A stretch of DNA of 64,000 bases from Maratus speciosus. Lineage: Eukaryota > Arthropoda > Arachnida > Araneae > Salticidae. The notes beneath the pieces were generated by a model. It was not told where the DNA came from, did no database searches, and was given only the letters and a program-made list of their open reading frames with translations. The position numbers and the translations under genes are program-made. The stretch lies in assembly GCA_963932465.1 (NCBI GenBank), contig OZ010794.1, forward strand, positions 445,982,502-446,046,501, written 5' to 3'. Numbering within the stretch: the first letter of the stretch is position 1; each line of letters begins with the position of its first letter. Shown in pieces: positions 57,851 to 64,000 of the stretch.

Positions 57851-58508
57851 AAACCGACTTCAAAAACTACTGCAAAGTAAAAAGCGCACTTTTTGCTTTT
57901 ATCGTGCAATCTGATTAAAATTTACATGTTCTCATTTCTTGATACAATTCAGATGTTTTCATGTATTAATTTAGTTTGCTTCTGTATTATTTAGCATTTT
58001 AAATAATGGTTGGCAATTGAGAATGGTAAATATGACTGCCGATTAGAAATTGTGAAGAAACATATTGGAGAAGATCCATTAGTGAATTTGAATGGGAATA
58101 TCGCCAAATTAGTCAGTTACAGCCAAGTTGGCTTCATTTATGACAACTTATTTTGGTCACCAAATTTGGCGATATTTCACCAAATGGCGCCAAGTCTGGC
58201 GACAACTTGGCGATAACGCATATGAATACATAGCTTTATGCTTATGAATGAAAAACCGGTTACAACAATGAAAGATAATTTGCGAAAAATCCTTTATTTT
58301 ATTGGTTTTTGTTGAATTACTAAAAAACTACTCAACCAATTTCGATGAAACGGAAGTGGTACCAATTCGAGAGTATCCTCTTTCAATTAAAACCAAAATC
58401 ACATAAATCGGACAAAAAGTTCCGGAGCAATCGGTGAACATACATAAAAAAAAAACATACATACGCGTCGAATTGATAACCTCCTCCTTTTTTTTGAAGT
58501 CGGTAAAA
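57851..58508. mobile_element. Element with ACCGACTTCAAAA inverted ends
   Basis: The left end is AAAACCGACTTCAAAA (57850-57865). The right end reads TTTTTTTTGAAGTCGGT after ATAACCTCCTCC, a combination found at the ends of a repeat family widespread in arthropods. The open frame 58010-58216 has no recognised domain. Confidence 0.5.
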
Positions 58509-58536
58509 AAAAGAGTGAAATGTACGCAAATTGACA

Positions 58537-59010
58537 CGCATTCGTTGATTTGGTACAGATGTCGTATACGCACCACGTTGGAGTGATTTTTTCCTGACGT
58601 CAATTTAACGAAAACATTGTTTTCGAATCCCAGTTAAATAAATATATTTTTAAAAACAGAATAACAATAAATAAAAAAAAAAGTTTAATTAACAATAGTA
58701 CGAGTTAATCGTAGAATACTCTACTTCTCCCCAACCTGGTGATAAATGCTCCAAAATGGCAATCTTGGTATTTAGTATTAACTTGGTATTAAGTGGCAAC
58801 CTTGGATGTTATAAAAACGCGCCGATTTGGCGATTTTTTGAAATCGCGCCAAAGAAGTAGAGTATTCTCCGGGCGCACCATTATTTGTCAGATCATTGTA
58901 TTGGTTTTATATTTGGATTTTAAACACGAATAATGGTTAGTGACTCGAATTCTTTAAATTTAAGCGAGTTCAATTATAAACTTTAACCATTATGTAGATC
59001 TCAAATTTAA
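58537..59010. repeat. Degenerate piece of the TTCGCCCCATATTGGCG MITE family
   Basis: 58553-58610 (GGTACAGATGTCGTATACGC, TTTTTTCCTGACGTC) is a diverged half of the MITE at 59010. GGCGATTTTTTGAAATCGCGCC (about 58829-58852) is an inverted pair. Confidence 0.5.
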
Positions 59011-59224
59011 AAATATTTGGAACAGATGTCATATTCGCCCCATATTGGCGCGATTTTTTTCTGTCGCCAATATCATATAGGCAACAGGTACTTAACTTGC
59101 GCCAAAGTGCTTAATGTGGTAACCCGGATTGTGTTGTTTATGCTGTTGATGTTTTCGCCAAATTGGCAACCGAAAAAAATCGCGCCAATATGGGGCGAAT
59201 ATGACATCTGTACCAAATATTTTT
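59010..59224 (+). mobile_element. MITE, copy 1 of an opposed pair
   Basis: Ends are perfect over GATGTCATATTCGCCCCATATTGGCGCGATTTTTTTC (about 59025-59060) and its inverse (59173-59210). Unique centre of about 110 bases includes GTAACCCGGATTGTGTTGTT. Confidence 0.88.
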
Positions 59225-59269
59225 AACGAAACGCTATTTTGGAAAAGAAGAAGAATTATAGTTAATCAG

Positions 59270-59495
59270 TACCAGACTTGGCACAGATGTCATATTCGCC
59301 CCATATTGGCGCGATTTTTTTCTGACGCCGATTTGGCGAAAACATCAACAGCATAAACAACAACATCCGGGTTACCATATCAAGCAAAATAACGACACTT
59401 TGGCGCCGCTTAAGTATACATTGCGTATATGACATTGGCGTCAGAAAAAAATCGCGCCAATATGGGGCGAATATGACATCTGTGCCCCAGACTTC
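59270..59495 (-). mobile_element. MITE, copy 2 of an opposed pair
   Basis: It has the same ends as copy 1. Its centre is the inverse of copy 1 (AACAACATCCGGGTTACCAT, TTTGGCGAAAACATCAACAG), so the two lie about 45 bases apart in opposite orientation. Flanks differ (ATTTGG vs ACTTGG). Confidence 0.88.
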
Positions 59496-59698
59496 AGAAA
59501 AATGCCAAAATAGGATCATAATTATAAGCTATTAATCTAAAATATCAATGCAATTAAAAAAATTAAAATTAATACAAGAAAACAATGATATACACAACGA
59601 ACTATATTGCTTTATTAAGATGATATAACTGATCTTTCTGTACAATATATTTTTATCTTACTGTTAATAGTTACAAAACCCAAACTTCTACAAATTTC

Positions 59699-60085
59699 TG
59701 TTGTGATATATATATAAAGAAGTTATTTATCCTTCTTTACCAGATGATACAGAATTTATTTTTTTTCGTCATCGGAAGATGAACGCTTTGCAGTTTCCTC
59801 ATTTTTCTCTTTTCCTTTGTCGGCTTCTTCTTCACTTCCAGCACTATCCTTCAGTTTGTCTTTTGAGTTTGTGGCAGCCGCAGAAAGGCAAGGGAGAAAA
59901 TTCTTCGTTCGGAATGGCAGCTGGCCAGAGCCGTTGTCATAGCAGCGCAGACGAAAATGTTTACATTGCGTTTTTGTGTGTTCGAATACGATGAGTGTCA
60001 GAATCGACGTTTATCAATGTTCTACGAATAAAGGTAGTAAAGTGTTTTTAAGTGAGTGATTATATTATACGACCGACCCACCACA
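59699..60085 (+). repeat. Probable 5' LTR of the Ty3/gypsy element
   Basis: It starts at TGTTGTGATATATATATAAA (a TATA-like run) and ends CCGACCCACCACA just before a primer-binding site. The partner LTR lies beyond the window, so the start is provisional. AATAAA at about 60026 could serve as polyadenylation signal. Confidence 0.6.
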
Positions 60086-60086
60086 A

Positions 60087-60104
60087 TGGTGACCATGGAC
60101 TGTT
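60087..60104 (+). other. Primer-binding site
   Basis: TGGTGACCATGGACTG begins one base after the LTR end. The first eight bases match the tRNA-Trp-type sites of CsRn1-like elements; the later bases have diverged. Confidence 0.6.
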
Positions 60105-60321
60105 CTTATATAGAGCATCAGCCTTCCTAGATGAGTTGGAATGTTATCCGATCATCTTCATCTTTCAAAGAATACATCGTTCTACAGCGGCTCGATGGAA
60201 AGCAGATAAGTTCTTCTGAGTCATTTTCCTGATATTTTTTCTGTTATTTTATTAGAAAAATTTAACTCGCGAATTTATTTTGGTTTGATTGTACTATTTT
60301 ATATATTTATTACCATAAATC

Positions 60322-61095
60322 ATGTCTAGTGTCGATGCTGTTCAAATTCCATTATATAACAGATCAGATCCTGCGCTATGGTTTGTGATGTGCGAAAGCA
60401 CATTTGCTTTAGCTACCCCCAAAGCAATATCAGAATCTGTTACAAAATATAATTATATAGTTTCGCATCTTCCACCCGATGTTGCATCAATCATTCGTGA
60501 TATTTTAATGCAACCAGATGCTACTGACCCTTATGGTGTCTTAAAAAAGGAATAAATTGCGCGCTCAGGTGAATCATCCCAGCAAGAGATACGACAGCTC
60601 TTGTCTGGAGAAGAACTAGGAAATCGGAAACCTTCAGATTTATTACGTAGTATGAAACGTCGCGCGGAATCCCTAAATGTTCCAGACAATTTAATGTTAG
60701 AATTGTTTTTGCAACGATTACCAAATTCTGTTCAGACAATTTTAGCGGCTGTTTCTGAATTAACCCTTGATAAAGCAGCGGAAATTTCAGATCGTATTTC
60801 AGAAGTTACCCCTTCCCCAGCTTCTGCAATTGCCGTGTCCTGCTCGAATGAACAGGCGATAGAGGGTAAATTATTGAAAGAAATCGAAAAATTAAATAAG
60901 CGCATCGATCAGCTTGCTGTTTCACGTGGTCGGTCCCCATACCGCAGAAACTGGAGTAAACCTCGAGGGCGAAGTAATAGTGATAATCGGGATTCAAGTA
61001 TCTGTTGGTATCATAGACGATTTGGAAAAAAATGTAGGGAAGAAAAATGCATAAAGCCGTGTTCTTGGGCGGGAAACGAAACCAGCAAAGAGTAG
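60322..61095 (+). pseudogene. gag of the CsRn1-like element, one nonsense codon
   Basis: Starts MSSVDAVQIPLYNRSDPALW, the usual opening of this gag type, with WFVMCESTFAL. An in-frame TAA at 60553-60555 interrupts; the same frame continues with ESSQQEIRQLLSGEELG, KPSDLLRSMKRRA and LPNSVQTILAAV to a stop at 61095 (257 codons). The C-terminal CWYHRRFG...CREEKC...PC (about residues 228-247) is the CHCC-type zinc motif. Gag forms the particle and binds RNA. pol overlaps its end by 49 bases in the -1 frame, consistent with frameshift expression. Confidence 0.9.
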
Positions 61096-62640
61096 AGGCG
61101 ACTTATTCTTTGCCTCAACAGTCACGCCGCCTGTTCATTAGAGACCGGACTACAAATGTTTCTTTTCTGGTCGACACCGGTTCGGACGTGTCAATCCTTC
61201 CTGCCAACAATGTACAAAAACGGAATCCACCCGTACAAACGCTTTTGGCTGCTAATTCTTCCCCTATAAATGTTTATGGTCAACAAACCCTTTCTCTAGA
61301 TTTTAAGTTAAGACGAAAATTTAATTGGACTTTTCTAGTGGCAAATGTTAGTACACCAATTTTGGGAGCAGATTTTCTCCATAATTTCGAATTGGTTCCA
61401 GATCTCCGCCACAAATGTCTAAGAGATTTAAAAACAAAATTTGAAACAACAGGTCACATGAAATGTGCATTAATTCATTCAGTAAAAACAATCAATATTG
61501 ATAATATATATAATGAACTTCTTAAACAATTCCCATCTATTACAAAATTACCAGATCCCAATCAGCCTGTCAAACACAACACAATGCATTTTATTTCAAC
61601 AAAAGGACCTCCAGTTGTGGCAAAACCCCGCAGGTTGGCTCCGGATCGCCTGAAAATTGCTAAAACCGAATTTCAAAATATGATACAACTCGGACATTTA
61701 AGACCTTCACGTAGCAACTATGCATCACCTTTGCACATGGTTCCAAAAAAGGGAACTTTGGAATGGAGACCTGTAGGTGATTATCGTGCCTTGAATGCGC
61801 AAACCAAAAAAGACAGATACCCGATACCATGTATAGCTGATTTTACTGCTAATTTACGTGACACTAAAATTTTTAGTCGACTTGACCTCATCAAAGCATA
61901 TCATCAAATACCAATCAATCCTGATGATATTCCCAAAACAGCGATATGCACACCTTTTGGATTGTTCGAAAGCACACGCATGCAATTTGGCTTATGCAAT
62001 GCGTCTGCAACATTTCAGAGATTCATAGATGAGGTAATACGTGATTTACCAGGCGTCTATGCTTTCGTCGATGATATACTCATAGCCTCTAAAAATGCCG
62101 AGGAGCATTATCATCATTTAAAAGCACTATTTTCCAAATTAGCAGAATATGGTTTGTGCATAAATGTATCCAAGTGCACATTTGGTAAACCTACCATTGA
62201 TTTCTTAGGATTTCGAATATCTGAACATGGTATTCAACCACTTCCAGATAAAGTTAAATGCATAATCGATTTTCCGCAGCCCACAACCTTATCTCAACTT
62301 CGAAGATTTTTGGGTATGTTTAATTTTTATAGGTCTTTCATATATCAAGCTGCACACATACTTGCGCCTTTAGTGAAATTGTTAGAAGGCCATACAAACA
62401 AAAAGAAATCTCGTTCCCGTGTTCCTAAAACAGAACCCCTTAATTGGAACGAAGATGCTGAAAAAGCTTTCGTAGCTGCCAAAAATGCAATATCTCAGGC
62501 TGCTCTTTTACGGCACCCTATTCCAGGCGCTCAGTTGAGTATATGGGTTGACGCCTCAGATGTCGCGATCGGCGGCACCCTTATGCAGTTTTATCAGGAA
62601 CGTTATGAACCTTTAGCATTTTTTTCCATGAAATTAAACA
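61047..62640 (+). pseudogene. pol: protease, reverse transcriptase and start of RNase H
   Basis: The frame overlaps gag. Protease motif [13 protein letters not shown] (about residues 40-52) and ILGADFL follow. RT blocks are [47 protein letters not shown] and [12 protein letters not shown] (catalytic Val-Asp-Asp), then [11 protein letters not shown] and [14 protein letters not shown]. RNase H begins with [16 protein letters not shown]. Near 62640 a one-base shift moves the following WSTYDRELF block to another frame; the original frame stops at 62666. It is otherwise undamaged through RT. Confidence 0.93.
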
Positions 62641-64000
62641 AGTCAGCGGAATTGGTCAACATATGACCGGGAATTATTTTCTATTTATTCGGCAATAAAA
62701 AAATTTCGGCACATGCTAGAGGGGAGAATTTTTCAAATTTATACTGATCAAAAACCGCTAATTTATGCATTTAAGCAAAATCCCCATAAATGTTCGCCGC
62801 GGCAATCACGCCATTTAGATTACATTTCCCAATATTCCACTGACATTAGACATGTACCAGGTTCCGAAAACATTGTTGCAGATTGCCTCTCAAGAATTGA
62901 AATTGATTCTATTTCAAAATCTCCAATCTTAAATTTTGAGGAATTCGCAAAAGCTCAGGAAAATGATTCAGAGCTACAGAACCTGCATAATAGTACATTG
63001 CTCAAATTGGAATTGAAACCTTGCCTCATTTCTGATTGTAGCCTACTATGTGATACTTCAACAGGTACGCCTCGACCCTTAGTTCCTAGTTTCTTTCGTC
63101 GGCTGATATATGAACATTTGCACAACCTAGCCCATCCAGGCATAGCAGCTACCACAAAACTAATTTGTTCCAGATACGTATGGCCAAATATGAAACGAGA
63201 CATCAAAAACTGGGTTCGTGGCTGTGAGAAGTGTCAAAGATCAAAAATACAGAGGCACACCTAAGCACCTCTTGGCACGTTCTCTCTTCCTGATGCACGT
63301 TTTTCCCAAATACATATAGATATCGTAGGTCCCTTGCCTCCATCTGACGGTTTCAGCTATCTTTTAACGATGATTGACCGATTTAGCAGATGGCCAGAAG
63401 CCGTACCTATATCTGATACACAAGCTAAAACAATTTGTAGTGCCATATTAAAGCATTGGATATCAAGATTTGGTTGCCCTTCGCTCATAACCACGGACCA
63501 AGGCCCACAAATGCGATCAGCAATATTTGATGAATTCACAAAAATGATGGGAACACAGAAGATCCGCACAACGGCATATCATCCGATATCGAATGGCATT
63601 ATCGAAAGATTTCATCGACATTTAAAGTCATCCATCAAAGCTCACGAAACCAGTAGGTGGACTGAAATATTACCGATAGTTTTACTAGGCATTCGCACAG
63701 CAGTGAAGGAAGATATACAAGCTTCTTGCGCTGAGCTTGTCTACGGCACTACGTTGAGATTGCCCTGTGATATGCTGGATGAATACAAGATCCGACCTTT
63801 CAACGATAACTTCGTCACGCAACTACGAAACACCATGCGGCAGTTAAGTCCAGTTGCTACATCATCTCACTGCCAAGAGAAGTTCTATATACACCCTTCC
63901 TTGACATCTTGTTCACACATCTTTCTAAGAGTGGATCATGTACAACCTCCATTGTGTCAACCATATACTGGTCCTCACAAAGTCCTAAGTAGAACTGGGA
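62641..64000 (+). pseudogene. pol: rest of RNase H and integrase, partial
   Basis: Continues with [29 protein letters not shown] and DCLSRIEID (end of RNase H). Integrase zinc-binding region: HLHNLAHPG and CEKCQRSK (two His, two Cys). A TAA at 63262-63264 lies in frame just after it. The catalytic core follows: IHIDIVGPLPP (Asp), ITTDQGPQ (Asp) and SNGIIERFHRHLK (Glu), then LLGIRTAVKEDIQ. HVQPPLCQPYTGPHKVL near 63950 is the usual C-terminal region. The frame is open to the window end. Confidence 0.92.

Larger units (their letters stand above)
59699..64000 (+). mobile_element. CsRn1-like Ty3/gypsy retrotransposon, cut by the window edge
   Basis: LTR, TGGTGACC primer-binding site, gag with a CHCC-type zinc motif, then protease, RT, RNase H and integrase in gypsy order. 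The CHCC gag motif and tRNA-Trp-type primer site are known for the CsRn1 clade. Damage visible: one nonsense codon in gag, one frameshift in RNase H and one nonsense codon in integrase. No envelope-like gene is seen within the window. Confidence 0.9.

Overview
The window is repeat-dense, AT-rich animal DNA. Nothing in it reads as a host protein-coding gene. The mix of Tc1/mariner elements, pogo-like relics, a BEL/Pao and a CsRn1-like Ty3/gypsy retrotransposon, Helentron-like non-autonomous elements and many MITEs points to an arthropod. A chelicerate such as a spider is plausible, but that is inference and no single sequence here proves it. All recognisable coding sequence belongs to transposable elements, and only one transposase frame is intact.

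Layout, left: 1-2452 holds two copies of a hairpin-ended (Helentron/HINE-like) element with internal ~327-bp tandem repeats and a TA microsatellite, followed by a foldback MITE (2454-2697). A decayed Tc1 element starts at about 3529. It is split at about 5005-9776 by a 4.8-kb insertion that itself carries a TTA-flanked MITE (5150-5733) and a 2.5-kb DNA transposon with 34-bp inverted ends and a broken gene that has a likely GC-AG intron (5780-8276). From about 9905 to 17860 lies a long-inverted-repeat element. Its left arm is split by Helentron-like copy A, A is split by a Tc1 element, the Tc1 by copy B, and B by inverted copy C. Its centre holds a complete Tc3-like transposon with an intact transposase (15292-16817).

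Middle: 17996-20297 is a hAT-like element with a pogo-derived element nested in it. 21952-22496 is a MITE with an exact 8-bp duplication. 24647-32051 is a large palindromic foldback element split by a BEL/Pao retrotransposon on the minus strand (25155-31211; paired 273-bp LTRs, 5-bp target duplication). 32-42 kb holds old dispersed repeats and a 1.2-kb element with perfect 27-bp inverted ends (36903-38080).

Right: 42517-43759 is a deleted pogo/Tigger-like element keeping a PHD-like C-terminal tail. After it come MITEs of several kinds (43816-44428, 45107-47117, 47522-47979, 50598-51025, 52040-52332, 53561-54874, 57851-58508, 59010-59495). A CsRn1-like Ty3/gypsy element begins at about 59699 and runs off the right edge with gag, protease, RT, RNase H and integrase, lightly damaged.

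The genes do not form a cellular pathway. Each coding block served the mobility of its own element. The value of the window is its stratigraphy: insertion order can be read from which element interrupts which.
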